DNA of 64,000 bases from Candidatus Eremiobacterota bacterium (GTDB taxonomy: Bacteria; Vulcanimicrobiota; CADAWZ01; Ess09-12): assembly GCA_031082125.1 (NCBI GenBank), contig JAVHLM010000008.1:186001-250000 (forward strand), given 5' to 3'. The notes beneath the pieces were generated by a model that worked only from the letters and a program-made list of their open reading frames with translations, searched no databases and was not told the DNA's origin. This document shows positions 27,197-36,943 of this stretch, in pieces. The first letter of the stretch is position 1; every line of letters starts with the position of its first letter. A program made the position numbers and the translations under genes.

Positions 27197-30100
27197 TCAT
27201 TTCGCCTTGGAGGCATTTCTCATGAGGGCCCGGTAATATTCTCCGCGCAGCTCCCACTCCCTGATCCTGCTCTTCTGCAGGGTCGCATTCTTCTCTGCCA
27301 GGGACCTGTCAATGGAAGGAAGGAGCGCCTGAAAAGCCTCGTCGCGCTGACGGGCCTGGCTTTCAATGGTATCCAGCGCCGAGGCCATTCCGTCGCGTTC
27401 TGATGAGAGCTGGGCGAGCCATACCTTGAGGTCTTTACAGTCCGTTTCCAGATCGCTTTCCTTCTGGCGGCCATCCCTCATCTGCTGCACTATACCGTCA
27501 CGCTCGGCAGAGAGCACGGCAAGTCTGGCATCTATTTCGCCGATAAGGTGCTCATAGCTTTCCGCATGCTCGCGGTAGTGCTCTTTGAGCTCAATATAGG
27601 CCTCGCGGTGCTCCTTGGCGAGCTTCTTTTCTGAAGGCCATTCGGGCAGAATCTCGCGGATCTTCCCCTCGAGGGTCATGCGGAGCTTTTCCCACTGAGC
27701 CTGGTGCTTCTCGTGAAGGGCCGTCTCGCTCTTTATGCGGCCCTCGCACTTCCCGAGGGAGTCATTGAGAGCCTTGAGAGCGGCCATGGTCTCCTCTCTG
27801 GTCCTCTCGGCCTCATTGAGACGCACCCTGTCCCTGGCCAGGGTGTGCTCCACCATTTCAAGCTCCTGGCGCTTCCCCTCGATGTCCTTGGTGAGAGTGC
27901 GCAGCGCCAGGGTTTCGCCGAAACCGCACTCTTCAAGAACCGCCCTTGCCCGCTCACCCGCTTTTTGAAACTCGGCGCTGTCTATGAGGGTGAGAAGGGG
28001 CTCTACTATCGATGAATGGCCCATGTATTTCAGGCCCTCCAGCACGGTTTCCTTAAATACCGATGAATAACGCGGGTTATGAAGTATCTCGAGGAAGAAC
28101 TCCCTGGCCGAGGGATTCTTCAGGGCATTAAGGCCCTGGAGTGCCAGGAGCCGCATGTCGTGCCGCTCATTATCATTGCGGGCACGGTCAAGGAAAAAGG
28201 CGAAGCAGTCGTCGATCCCGATATGCACAAGAGCCTGCATGGCACTGAGCCGGTAATTCGGTGCAAGCCCTGCGTCAGAGGCCATATGCTTGAGCTCATT
28301 GATGATGAGGGTCTCCTCTTCTGAAAAAGGCGGGTACACAAGATAGGCTAGGGATTCAAGGGCTCTCTCCCTCACCGTGTCGCCGAACTGCTCCTGCTTG
28401 AAAGAGAAAAGCGTGGCAGCGTGTGAACGGGCTCCCTCAATCCTCCTTAAAACGGAGAGCACAAGCGATATGACGTCATGATCAGTGGAGCCGCCCCCCA
28501 GCAGCTTCAGGAGCTGCGGCAGGAGGGTGGTGATGAGCATTATTTCCCATTTCACGTACTCCACAAGCTCACTATTCTTCCCCATCTTCATCGCCTGCAT
28601 CTTCTCCTCGGCGGAATAGCGCGGAAGCTGGGCAAACCCTCCCGCCATTATTTCAAGCGTCACCTTCTGTACATAGGAATCATCGATGGAAAGAAGCTGG
28701 AGCAGCTTGGGGAAATACTTCAGGAGCTTCCCTTCTTTGACCACAAGCAGCTGGAGCACATGGAGGTGCACAACCGGCGCCACCTGGGGGCTCCTGAGAA
28801 GGTTCTCCATTATCCACTGGGCCTGAAGACGGGCCTGGGAATTCTGCCCGCCTATGGCGTTGTCCAGGATCTCGCAGAGAATTTTTTTCTGGAATGTTGA
28901 GAGGTCGGAGCTGAGGCCCTTCTGGAGGGCGAGGAACACATCCTGGCCCTTTCTTTCATAGAGGGAAGCCTTGGTCACAAGGCTGTCGCTTATGGTGCCC
29001 GCTGCCTTTTTATAAATCTCATCATGGGGAAACTCGGGAAAGAGAAGGATATCCAGAAAATCCTGGAGCACCTCCTCTTCCTCGCGGGAGTCGCGGGTGC
29101 TTGAGAACCATGAGAAAAAGAGATCAAAGGTGAGATTTCTCACCTCTCTCGAGTCTGAGAGGAAAAGAGCTCTCACCCTTCTTCTGAGCTCGTCGCTCCT
29201 CATCGGATTGGTTTTAAGAAGCTCAAGGGCAAGGATCTTTATGTCGTCGGGGGCTGGAGCCATTTCATCAAAAAGGGACGTGAGAAACGCCAGCACCTCG
29301 TCGTCGGTAAACTTTCCGCTCTTTATCAGGTCCACATAGGAAGAGAATGCGCCCTTGCGCACCTCGTCCCTCCCGTCACAGATCCCCTGCCTGAGAAACC
29401 TTATATTCTCTTCCAGGGGCATCTCCCTGATCTCCCTGAACATGCTCCTGGTGATTTCTCCCGGCACATCCTCTTCGGGAAGGCGCCTGATACAGGCCGC
29501 AACCTTTTGATAAAAAGGGAAGTCCGGGCTGTGGTAGTGCACAAGGACCTTCCCGGCTCTTTTCCTCACCGAAGAAGGGAACTTCCCTTCACCAGAAGCC
29601 ATCTCTACCAGCAGGTCAATGACTTCCTCAGTGGGACAGGTTCCCAGAATTCTGGTGACAAGCTCCTGGGCCACTTTCTCGGGGTACTCGCCTTTCCTCA
29701 CCGCGGGAAGAATCTGGAAGACCACCCTGGCCGAAATTGCTTTATGGGTCTCACAGAGAGAGGCAAGCTCATCAATCAGGTGGGGCAGTTCCTCCGGTGC
29801 AATGTCCTTGAGGAGGGAGAGGAGCATCTCAAGGGCGTCACGGTCTCTGGTCGCGAGGGCTGCCATGAGCCCCAGAAGGTTCTGCACGGTATCGGAGTAT
29901 GCTTTTTCTTCTCCAAGAATAAGGGAGCGGTAAAAATTGAAAGCCACGGGAGAGGCGATATCTGAGAGCTCTTTGATGGCAAGAAGCCTTACGCCCGGCC
30001 TTGTGTCAAGAACACACTGAAGAAGGGGTGCCAGGGTTCTTTCAACCTTGCACATCTGATGATAACTGTAATTCAGGGACGGGTATGCGATGAGGGTCAC

Positions 30101-30799
30101 GAGCCTCTCACCCTTTTCATTTCCCTCCAGGAGCTTCCTGAACTCGGAGCGAACATTCTCCGTATGTGCCAGCACGCGCCTGTTGAGATAGGCCAGCTGC
30201 TCCACTTTCTGGCGGTCCTTATCCTTGTGGCGCGGCAGCTTTTTCATCTCCTCCCTGGTGGTGGCCATTGCCTCGGGGTAGTGGTACTCAAAGCAGAGGC
30301 TGAGGGCCCTCGCAAGGACCTCCCAGGACTGGGCGCTTATATCGGTCTCAATGTTGAACTTCACCTGGAGGGTTTTCACCATAATCTTGTAGATAGGAAG
30401 ATTCTTTTCCATCAGAAAGAGTTGGTGGAGCTTCTCATAGAGCTTTGGATCAAGGGTATTGAGATAGATCTCCATAAGGTCAAGGATCAGCGCTGACGGC
30501 ACATCAAGGGAATAAATCTCGCCTATCTGCACGAGGGAGCTGGCGGCGGCAAGCCTCAGACGGCGCGGCAGACTCTCAGGAGCCTTCACCACCTCTATGA
30601 GGGTGTTCCTGAGGGATTTGTGCTTTCTTGTGCCCGCCTCCCAGATGGCCAGGTATTTCTGGTACTCAGGCACATCGGGAGAGGTGATGAGCTCCTGGAG
30701 CACTATATCGGCGTCTTTTCTGAAAAGGAGAGACATGGTGCCCATGAGGCGGTGGGGCAGCGATTTACCCGTAAGCAGTGAGCGGGTCTTCTCGTCCAT
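27197..30799 (-). CDS. Very large HEAT-repeat protein with C-terminal coiled coil
   Basis: The protein has 1200 residues and no signal peptide or membrane segment. Residues ~1-930 are alpha-helical HEAT-like repeats of about 35-40 residues (for example KEVRNLTFDLFFSWF-like, RLLAIKELSDIASPVAF, MRLLALQGLNALKNPSAREF, FKETVLEGLKYMG). Residues ~940-1180 are charged heptads of a long coiled coil (LEMVEHTLARDRVRLNEAERTREE region). It looks like a cytoplasmic scaffold. It is divergent from the ABC permease at 30931; the gap is about 130 bases. I do not recognise a named family. Confidence 0.85.
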   Translation of the reverse strand: MDEKTRSLLTGKSLPHRLMGTMSLLFRKDADIVLQELITSPDVPEYQKYLAIWEAGTRKHKSLRNTLIEVVKAPESLPRRLRLAAASSLVQIGEIYSLDVPSALILDLMEIYLNTLDPKLYEKLHQLFLMEKNLPIYKIMVKTLQVKFNIETDISAQSWEVLARALSLCFEYHYPEAMATTREEMKKLPRHKDKDRQKVEQLAYLNRRVLAHTENVRSEFRKLLEGNEKGERLVTLIAYPSLNYSYHQMCKVERTLAPLLQCVLDTRPGVRLLAIKELSDIASPVAFNFYRSLILGEEKAYSDTVQNLLGLMAALATRDRDALEMLLSLLKDIAPEELPHLIDELASLCETHKAISARVVFQILPAVRKGEYPEKVAQELVTRILGTCPTEEVIDLLVEMASGEGKFPSSVRKRAGKVLVHYHSPDFPFYQKVAACIRRLPEEDVPGEITRSMFREIREMPLEENIRFLRQGICDGRDEVRKGAFSSYVDLIKSGKFTDDEVLAFLTSLFDEMAPAPDDIKILALELLKTNPMRSDELRRRVRALFLSDSREVRNLTFDLFFSWFSSTRDSREEEEVLQDFLDILLFPEFPHDEIYKKAAGTISDSLVTKASLYERKGQDVFLALQKGLSSDLSTFQKKILCEILDNAIGGQNSQARLQAQWIMENLLRSPQVAPVVHLHVLQLLVVKEGKLLKYFPKLLQLLSIDDSYVQKVTLEIMAGGFAQLPRYSAEEKMQAMKMGKNSELVEYVKWEIMLITTLLPQLLKLLGGGSTDHDVISLVLSVLRRIEGARSHAATLFSFKQEQFGDTVRERALESLAYLVYPPFSEEETLIINELKHMASDAGLAPNYRLSAMQALVHIGIDDCFAFFLDRARNDNERHDMRLLALQGLNALKNPSAREFFLEILHNPRYSSVFKETVLEGLKYMGHSSIVEPLLTLIDSAEFQKAGERARAVLEECGFGETLALRTLTKDIEGKRQELEMVEHTLARDRVRLNEAERTREETMAALKALNDSLGKCEGRIKSETALHEKHQAQWEKLRMTLEGKIREILPEWPSEKKLAKEHREAYIELKEHYREHAESYEHLIGEIDARLAVLSAERDGIVQQMRDGRQKESDLETDCKDLKVWLAQLSSERDGMASALDTIESQARQRDEAFQALLPSIDRSLAEKNATLQKSRIREWELRGEYYRALMRNASKAK

Positions 30800-30930
30800 A
30801 CTCCAAACTTCTCCTCCCGCAGGAACTCTCCTTTTCAGGGAGGAAAGGAATTTCTTTACTTAGAATATAGTAAAATACGCCTTTGCCTTTGTACGCCAAG
30901 AAATGCTTAATCCCTGAAAGAGGAAAGACC

Positions 30931-32289
30931 GTGGTATCCCTATCCCTGGCGCAGAAAAACGTAATCCGCAAGCAGGAGAGAAGCCTTCTCACCATTATCG
31001 GAGTCATCCTCGCGGTGGGATCTTTCGTGGCCCTCCTTTCGGTGGCTGAAGGACTCTACCAGAAATTATACCGCGAGGTCTACGGGAGAAACATCGACAT
31101 CTACATCCTCCCCCCCTCGACGCTTCCCCTGCCCACGGGCCCCATCGGCGCGCTGGGGTACTCGGCCGACGAGATCCGCATCATGGAATCACTTCCCGTA
31201 AAGCCCCTCACGGCACCCCTCCCCCCCGACAAGATGAAAAGCCTTGAGAGAAAAGTTGAAAACATCATCACGTACCTCACCCCTTCTGACACCGCAGAAT
31301 CCAGCACCAAGATCCAGAACATAAAAAAAGCCATAGGGGTCACGAGATTCCAGCAGACCATCAACGGCAAGTCAGTGATCCTCTGGGGCATCCCCTATGA
31401 CCAGAACGATATTGGCGAAGAAAATTTCCTTAAGACCTTTTTCCCCAACGTGACAGTTGCCGACGGGCTCCTTCCCACACCGGAGGGCCCCCCTGACGAT
31501 CCCTACTGCCTTGAGGGAGTGAGGAAACTGGAAGAGCTCACCGAAGACGAGAAAAAGATAATCATCGGCACAAAGCTCTCACAGGATCTCAGGCTCCCCT
31601 GCGACAGGGAGTTTTCCATAAAACGGGGACAGAACACGGTAAACCTCAAGGTGGGAACGGTGGCCCGCTTCCAGGTGGGGTTTCAGGACTACTTCTGCTT
31701 CATGCCCGTTGAGACGGCCCTCACCCTCGAGGACTCGCCAGGGAAGGTGAAGGAGATATGGATCCAGGTCCAGGACAAAAAGCTTGTCAAGGAGACAAAG
31801 AGGCAGCTTCAGCTTAACCTTCCCGACCTCTCCGTCAAGACAAGCGAAGAATATCTCGGCGCTTCGAGCGAGCTGGTAAGATATGCATGGCTGCTGCAGT
31901 TCGCCATAGCCCTCATAGGCATTCTCATCGCGACCACAGCTTCAATGAACACCATGCTGATGTCAACCTTTGAGAGAATCAAGGAGTTCGGGGCGCTGCG
32001 GGCTATCGGCACCTCGCGCTTCACGATAATCATGATGATCCTCATTGAATCGCTCATCCTGTCCATTACGGGGGGGATCTTCGGAATTGTCGTAGGGCTC
32101 CTGGGCTCAAAATTCCTCGACGGCGCCGTAATGTCCATTTTCCAGACCTCCTTTCCGCTGGCCCATATCACCGTGAACCTGATTATCTATGCCCTGGTGC
32201 TCTCGCTTTCAATCGGTATCGTGGGAGCCCTGATCCCTGCCATCATTGTCTACCGCATGGATGTGATTCAAGCCCTCCGCGGGGAATAG
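30931..32289 (+). CDS. ABC transporter permease, MacB/FtsX type
   Basis: The protein has ~452 residues. The topology is one N-terminal membrane helix (LLTIIGVILAVGSFVALLSV), a large extracytoplasmic MacB_PCD-like domain, and three C-terminal helices with the FtsX core (QFAIALIGILIATTASMNTMLMS, FGALRAIGTSRFTI, ISITGGIFGIVVGLLG). It ends IVYRMDVIQALRGE, typical of this family. Such permeases transduce force for lipoprotein release, peptide export or cell-envelope remodelling. Start GTG 30931 follows GAAAGAGGAAA; the frame extends to a TTG at 30883. Its ATPase is the next gene. Confidence 0.9.
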   Translation: MVSLSLAQKNVIRKQERSLLTIIGVILAVGSFVALLSVAEGLYQKLYREVYGRNIDIYILPPSTLPLPTGPIGALGYSADEIRIMESLPVKPLTAPLPPDKMKSLERKVENIITYLTPSDTAESSTKIQNIKKAIGVTRFQQTINGKSVILWGIPYDQNDIGEENFLKTFFPNVTVADGLLPTPEGPPDDPYCLEGVRKLEELTEDEKKIIIGTKLSQDLRLPCDREFSIKRGQNTVNLKVGTVARFQVGFQDYFCFMPVETALTLEDSPGKVKEIWIQVQDKKLVKETKRQLQLNLPDLSVKTSEEYLGASSELVRYAWLLQFAIALIGILIATTASMNTMLMSTFERIKEFGALRAIGTSRFTIIMMILIESLILSITGGIFGIVVGLLGSKFLDGAVMSIFQTSFPLAHITVNLIIYALVLSLSIGIVGALIPAIIVYRMDVIQALRGE

Positions 32290-32307
32290 CAACGACAGGA
32301 GCGCGCC

Positions 32308-32985
32308 ATGAGAGTACGACTGATTAGCATCCACAAATACTGGGAGACCCAGGCAGGGAAGCTCCGGGTCCTGGAGAACGTGAACGTAGAATTCAAATCC
32401 GGGGACTTTATTGCCATCATGGGGCCTTCGGGCTCGGGCAAGTCCACGCTCCTCTTCCTGCTGGGATGCATCGATCTCCCCAACTTCGGCCATATCTTCC
32501 TTGATGAAACTGATGTGACGGCCCAGTCAGAGACCGTGAGGGAAAAAATAAGGCTCAATCACATCGGCTTCATCTTCCAGAATTACTATCTTATTCCCAC
32601 CCTCTCGGTCATGGAAAACGTCATGCTCCCCATGCAGCTCGCCGGGTCCTATGGGAGCGAGAGGGACCAGCGGGCGGCATCTCTGCTGCGCCTCGTGGGC
32701 ATGGAGAAAAAAGCATTTGAGAAGACCACCAGGCTCTCGGGAGGACAGGTGCAGCGCGTGGCGACGGCGAGGGCCCTGGCCAATCTCCCGGGGCTCCTCC
32801 TTGCCGATGAGCCGACAGGAAACCTGGATACGCGGGGAAGCAAGGAGATCATGGAGGTGCTTCGCTCGGTGAACGAGAACCAGAAGCTCACCACCATCGT
32901 AGTGACCCACGATCCCAAAGTGGCGAGCTACGCGAACAGGACCTACTACCTTGATGAAGGGAGACTGACGGCAACGGCGATCTAA
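32308..32985 (+). CDS. ABC transporter ATP-binding protein (LolD/MacB type)
   Basis: The protein has 225 residues, the standard size. Walker [10 protein letters not shown]-loop [16 protein letters not shown], signature LSGGQVQR, Walker [14 protein letters not shown]-loop VVTHDP. It starts 18 bases after the permease stop and clearly works with it, hydrolysing ATP to drive the MacB/FtsX-type permease. The M48 protease gene starts four bases after it. Confidence 0.93.
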   Translation: MRVRLISIHKYWETQAGKLRVLENVNVEFKSGDFIAIMGPSGSGKSTLLFLLGCIDLPNFGHIFLDETDVTAQSETVREKIRLNHIGFIFQNYYLIPTLSVMENVMLPMQLAGSYGSERDQRAASLLRLVGMEKKAFEKTTRLSGGQVQRVATARALANLPGLLLADEPTGNLDTRGSKEIMEVLRSVNENQKLTTIVVTHDPKVASYANRTYYLDEGRLTATAI

Positions 32986-32989
32986 CAAA

Positions 32990-34495
32990 ATGATGGGATA
33001 CCTGGCCGGCCTCTCAGCCACACTCGCGATCTGTTTTCTCACCTCTCTTTACGGGGGGCTTCTCCTCTGTGAATATCTCAGGATCCCCCTCACACTGGCA
33101 TCTTGCGCCCCCCTCTTCATTTTCGGCCTGCAGTATGCCCTTTTCCCCGCAGTCATCGAGAGGCTCTTCTCACCGATTACCTGGCACGGCGGGGAGGGCA
33201 GCTTCCATGAAATGATAAAGGAGCTTGCGCCGCCTGGAAAGTCCGGCAAAGTGACGACCGGGACCTTCCCCTGTCCCCTCCCGCTCATCTTCACCTTCGG
33301 CTCCCATGGGAACAAGGCGAGGATTCTTGCAAGCAAAGGGCTCCTGGACCTCCTGGACAGAAAGGAGATGAAAGCCGTCGCGGCCCATGAGCTCTCCCAT
33401 GCCCTCTCGGGAGATTACCTTGTCATGATGTGCACGGGCCTCATCCCCTTCTTTCTTTATCACTGCGCCAAGAGTACCTTTCTCATAGGGGCTCACGTCA
33501 GCACCCTCAGGAACACAAGGAGCATTTCGCTCTTTTCAGCACTTCTCAGATGGCTCTGGGCGCTGTGCTCCTTCCCCCTCCTTTTCGCCTCAAGGGCAAG
33601 GGAGAGGAAAGCCGACAGCTCCGTGGAAGGCGGGCTCCAGGCCCCTCTCAGAAGGGCCCTTGCGAAAATCACCGCTTCTTTCCGGTCTTGCCCCGGGACA
33701 GAGACCAGGGACCTGCACAGGGCCCTCTCCCTCAGCTTCATTGGAATCATCGATCCCCGGTGCGCCATAGGCACGGTGAAATACGGAGAAACGGGCAGGA
33801 GGGGAAAGAGGTTCCTGCGGGAGGCCATTCTTAACCCCTGGCTTTCCTGGTTTGAATTGTTCTCATCCCACCCGGCGCTGCGCCTCAGAAAGGCTCCGGA
33901 AATACCAGAGGCCCAGGAAAGAGCGTTGAAGCATCATATCGGCCATGCGTACATTGAGATGGTCATCTTCTTCCTGCCCGCCCTGTCATTCATTGCGGGA
34001 CTATTCAGCGTGCTCCGGGGAGGCTACCTGGGCCTTCCCCTGGTGCTGGGGGGCCTTACCGGCATCTTTACACTCTCTTTTCTATTCCCCCGCCCTCCCT
34101 CAAAGGCGGCCACCCTGCCGGAGCTGCTGGAGGGATGCCCCCTCTCGCCCCTCAGGAGCATCGCCTTCACCATGAAGGGCTCCCTGGCCCAGGCCGGCCA
34201 CTTCGGCGCCATCCCCTGGTACCTTCTTTTCAGAGCCGGCGAAGGGACTGTCCCCCTTAAGTTCCTTACGGTCATTCCCCCTGAGGTCCTCTTTCTTCCG
34301 GAGCTTCTCGAGAAAGAGACCGAGCTCGCAGGGTGGATAAGAAAAAGCCCCTTTCCCCATGTGACGGTCTCCCGGCTCACCAGGGGGAGATGCCTCTATT
34401 TCGCCTGGCAGCCCCTCCTTCTCTTCGCCGCGGCATGGGGATCGCTCATCCTGGGATTGTTTTTAATCGGCTATCAGCTCTGCTCCGGAGCATGA
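32990..34495 (+). CDS. M48-family membrane metalloprotease
   Basis: The protein has 501 residues. Two N-terminal hydrophobic segments are followed by the zinc motif HELSH (residues ~133-137) and further down ARERKADSS, which gives the third ligand Glu in the M48 ExxxD pattern. More membrane segments lie near residues 185-205, 315-360 and the C-terminus (LLLFAAAWGSLILGLFLIGYQ). HtpX/BlaR1-like enzymes of this family degrade or process membrane proteins. Position as third gene in the ABC operon suggests it acts on, or is delivered by, the same envelope system. No terminator seen. Confidence 0.85.
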   Translation: MMGYLAGLSATLAICFLTSLYGGLLLCEYLRIPLTLASCAPLFIFGLQYALFPAVIERLFSPITWHGGEGSFHEMIKELAPPGKSGKVTTGTFPCPLPLIFTFGSHGNKARILASKGLLDLLDRKEMKAVAAHELSHALSGDYLVMMCTGLIPFFLYHCAKSTFLIGAHVSTLRNTRSISLFSALLRWLWALCSFPLLFASRARERKADSSVEGGLQAPLRRALAKITASFRSCPGTETRDLHRALSLSFIGIIDPRCAIGTVKYGETGRRGKRFLREAILNPWLSWFELFSSHPALRLRKAPEIPEAQERALKHHIGHAYIEMVIFFLPALSFIAGLFSVLRGGYLGLPLVLGGLTGIFTLSFLFPRPPSKAATLPELLEGCPLSPLRSIAFTMKGSLAQAGHFGAIPWYLLFRAGEGTVPLKFLTVIPPEVLFLPELLEKETELAGWIRKSPFPHVTVSRLTRGRCLYFAWQPLLLFAAAWGSLILGLFLIGYQLCSGA

Positions 34496-34672
34496 CCCGC
34501 ATCAAGCGAAGATTCTTGATTCCACCTGCAGAAGATCATAATTATTTGCACGGATTACACACCCTTTCGGGAATCCAGAATCCGGGAGTCAGGGGGGGTG
34601 CACTCCCGAAAAGATGCAACAAGCGCTTGAATTGGTGCAAGGGAGGGGATAAGTGAGAAAGGGGCTTGTGAG

Positions 34673-34909
34673 GTGAAAAAGAACTACACGGTGCAGGTGC
34701 TGATTGAGCAGGATGAGGACGGCAGGTATGTCTCCTCCTGTCCCAGCCTTGAGGGGTGCTCCACCCAGGGCGACACGTTTGAGGAGGCGATGGAGAACAT
34801 CAGGGATGTCATAATGATGTGCATGAAAGAGCTTGCGGAGGAGAAAAAGACTTTTGACCTAAAGTATCCCGAGATCATAGGGGTGAAGCACCTGGAGATA
34901 GCGATATGA
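34673..34909 (+). CDS. hicB: HicB-family antitoxin
   Basis: The protein has 78 residues. KKNYTVQVLIEQDEDGRYVSSCPSLEGCSTQGDTFEEAMENI is the HicB partial RNase-H fold: it pairs with the HicA toxin and blocks it. There is no C-terminal DNA-binding domain. GTG start with GAAAGGGG upstream. The next cistron starts with ATGA overlap but stops after 17 codons, so the system is probably an orphan antitoxin. Confidence 0.85.
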   Translation: MKKNYTVQVLIEQDEDGRYVSSCPSLEGCSTQGDTFEEAMENIRDVIMMCMKELAEEKKTFDLKYPEIIGVKHLEIAI

Positions 34910-34959
34910 GCGAGAGGCTGCCGGTGCTCTCGCTGGAGGAGCTTGGAAAGCTGCGGTGA
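34906..34959 (+). pseudogene. Truncated partner cistron after hicB (possibly hicA)
   Basis: ATG 34906 overlaps the hicB stop. The 17-codon peptide MSERLPVLSLEELGKLR resembles the first residues of HicA-like toxins (LPVLSG-like start) but ends at TGA 34957. Just downstream, in another frame, protein-like sequence continues to about 35056 (PENFVTERVLAINEWEYVT). A near-duplication of GCTGCGG around the stop suggests a small insertion broke the frame. The continuation is not recognisably HicA, so the identity is uncertain. Confidence 0.35.
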
Positions 34960-35089
34960 GGGGCTGCGGCGGGGGAGGCCGGAAAATTTTGTCACTGAAA
35001 GAGTGCTTGCAATCAATGAGTGGGAATATGTCACCCTTTTTCCGGGTGAGGTTTAGAAGAAATATTCGGTTGGAATCGATGGTTCTGTG

Positions 35090-35257
35090 ATGAAAAGTGC
35101 CAAGGGGACATGGGAAAGGTCAAATGACGACTACCGCGTGAGGATCACTCACCAGAGCGTGACAGACAGCTTCATGGTGAGGTTCAGTCCTGATGGGAGG
35201 AGTTTCACCGCTTATAAAGGAGGCCAGATATACAGAAAAGGCAGCCGTGTCAAATGA
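35090..35257 (+). other. Short orphan reading frame, 55 codons
   Basis: The ORF runs ATG 35090 to TGA 35257. It encodes a beta-type peptide (GTWERSNDDYRVRI ... FSPDGRSFTAYKGGQIY). No ribosome site or family is recognised; it may be the tail of a lost gene in this eroded area. Confidence 0.2.
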
Positions 35258-35758
35258 GACCGGGTTCTCTAAGTGGAGAGAAAATTTTCAGTAGCATAGG
35301 ACAATGGGGAAATTGCCATGAAAAACGAGAAGAAGAACAAGCCGGATTGCATTCGGTGGAGTACGACTTTTCTTGCGCTCACATGATCTTCCTTATTTCG
35401 CTTTCTCAGTAATCAAGTGGGGGAAGCAACGGGAAAAAATATTCTGACATCTTCAAAGCAGTGGGGTAGTTGATAGGAAGCTTGATTTCGGTGCCCCCCG
35501 TCCTCCGAAGAGAGTATACAAGAAATTTCGGGAAAAGTCTAGAAATTTTCCGGCGAAGGGTGACGAAAAGGGGGCAAAGAGAGAAGAATTCCGGGAAGCG
35601 GTGTGTCGATGCGAGGAAAAAGGCGGGATATCAGGCTGAAAGCCCTGATTCTGTAAGCGCCGAACCAGAGCCCTTACTGCCCCTTATATCTTCAGTTGCA
35701 CCCGAGAACCACTCGATGAAATAGTAATCGGCATAGGGGTATTTGGTGCGCATATGTA
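35258..35758. other. Eroded intergenic stretch
   Basis: About 500 bases without a convincing gene. On the minus strand near 35751-35630 a short frame (MRTKYPYADYYFIEWFSG at its start) looks protein-like but is only ~40 codons and unrecognised. Probably decayed sequence. Confidence 0.3.
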
Positions 35759-36049
35759 ATGGGGTGGGGCGGCCTCGATACGGAGGAGAAGCACCTGAAG
35801 GCCCAGTCGCTGAGAGCGCTCCTGCAGGAGGTGGGCACGCACCCCGCGATGCTGATGGGCGGGCTTGCGGGCCTCGAGGATCGCCTTTCGTCCTTCAGTT
35901 GGGTGCAGATGAAGGACGAGGAGAAGAAGGCCCTCATTGAGAAAGCGGAGGAGCTCCGGGCGCTTTCGGCAGAGATGGGCAGGCTTCCGGAGGTGAGAGA
36001 GGCTGCCAGGGGAGAGCTTGAGAGGCGCTCCGAGAAGGGCGGGGGATAG
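35759..36049 (+). pseudogene. Unidentified helical fragment
   Basis: The ORF has 96 codons and an amphipathic helical product (EEKHLKAQSLRALLQEVG, EEKKALIEKAEELRALSAEM). It lacks a ribosome site and lies among broken genes. Its high-GC codon use matches the core chromosome, so it may be the remnant of a native gene. Function unknown. Confidence 0.3.
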
Positions 36050-36194
36050 GCTTCTGTGTATGAAGCAGCGGTCTGAATCGTATGTTCATAGAATGCTACC
36101 GCGGGGTGTGGAGGTTTTGTCTACAGAATATCGTTTTGAATCGATGTGTGCTTCATGGTAGTCATTTCGGTTTTAAGCTAGCGGTAAAAAGCAT

Positions 36195-36511
36195 CTATTG
36201 GGAGGCCCGAATTGCTCCAGAGTGCTTTGGCTGACAATTCATTTTATGATTGGAAAGTATCGCACTCAACGGGGCGTTGTCTTTGGTGCAGGGCTTTTTT
36301 GAAAGCACAAGTTTGCTTACCAATTCTGTTTTGGGGATTTTCATTTTATCTTTTCTCTCCGTGGTTATTCCAGTGATACTTTCGACAACTGATTGAGCGA
36401 GATTTTCAGCGATTTTGCGGGATTTGGAAAGCTGGGATTGAAGGGTGTCGCAGAGAACCAGAAGGGATTTGGTTTTGGTAACGATACGGTGTGGTTCGGG
36501 AAGAGGAGGAT
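36195..36511 (-). pseudogene. hsdS: Type I restriction specificity subunit (hsdS), C-terminal remnant
   Basis: On the minus strand the frame contains PPLPEPHRIVTKTKSLL and LCDTLQSQLSKSRKIAENLA. This is the conserved C-terminal region of HsdS (canonical PPLPEQxRIV, then CDxLExQL), which forms the spacer helix between target-recognition domains. All upstream parts are missing: at ~36511 the sequence changes abruptly to the 3' part of a radical-activase gene on the plus strand. The gene cannot be functional. Confidence 0.7.
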
Positions 36512-36806
36512 ACTTGATAACCTGGAGAAGCTTGCGGGAAGAAGGGATGTATCCCTCATGGTCCGCCTTCCCCTCATACCGGGAATCGATGACAGCGACG
36601 GCAACATAAAGGCAACCGCGCAGTTCTGCAGAAAAACCGGTATCAAGGAGATTCACGTGCTTTCCTATCACCCTCTCGGCATCCCGAAGTATCAGCAGCT
36701 CGGCAGGGAATATACGCTTCACGGAACGCCGGGCCCCTCTCAGACAAGCCTCCAGGAGCTCAAGGAGATAATTGAAGCAGAGGGCATGGAAGGTATCATC
36801 GAGTGA
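36505..36806 (+). pseudogene. Glycyl-radical-activating-enzyme (PflA-like), C-terminal remnant
   Basis: Plus-strand codons from about 36505 to the TGA at 36804-36806 encode ILDNLEKLAGRRDVSLMVRL, then PLIPGIDDSDGNI and KEIHVLSYHPLGIPKYQQLG. This is the end of the TIM-barrel of pyruvate-formate-lyase-activating-like radical SAM enzymes (conserved R-P-L-I-P-G and L-x-Y-H-x-G-xx-K). The N-terminal part with the CxxxCxxC cluster site is absent; the frame enters the hsdS remnant instead. Codon use is core-like, so this was probably a native gene cut by recombination. Confidence 0.7.
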
Positions 36807-36943
36807 CGGGGTGAATTTTTTCCTGGGAAAAGGTTCTTATTCATCCGTTGCACCTGGGAGGGCCTGCTCCCCCTTCAGGTATCTCTGGAAATATAAGGGT
36901 AAACCGGCGTCCTGCTGTTGCCCGGAGAGGAGATTATTCAAGT

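Noticed and set aside
34565-34611. Competing stems (TTTCGGGA/TCCCGAAA and CGGGAGT/ACTCCCG) before hicB as terminator or attenuator
   Set aside because: No T run follows and there is no leader peptide; kept only as an unexplained inverted repeat.
35470-35724. 84-codon plus-strand frame
   Set aside because: Basic, low-complexity product, no ribosome site, no domain, in eroded sequence.
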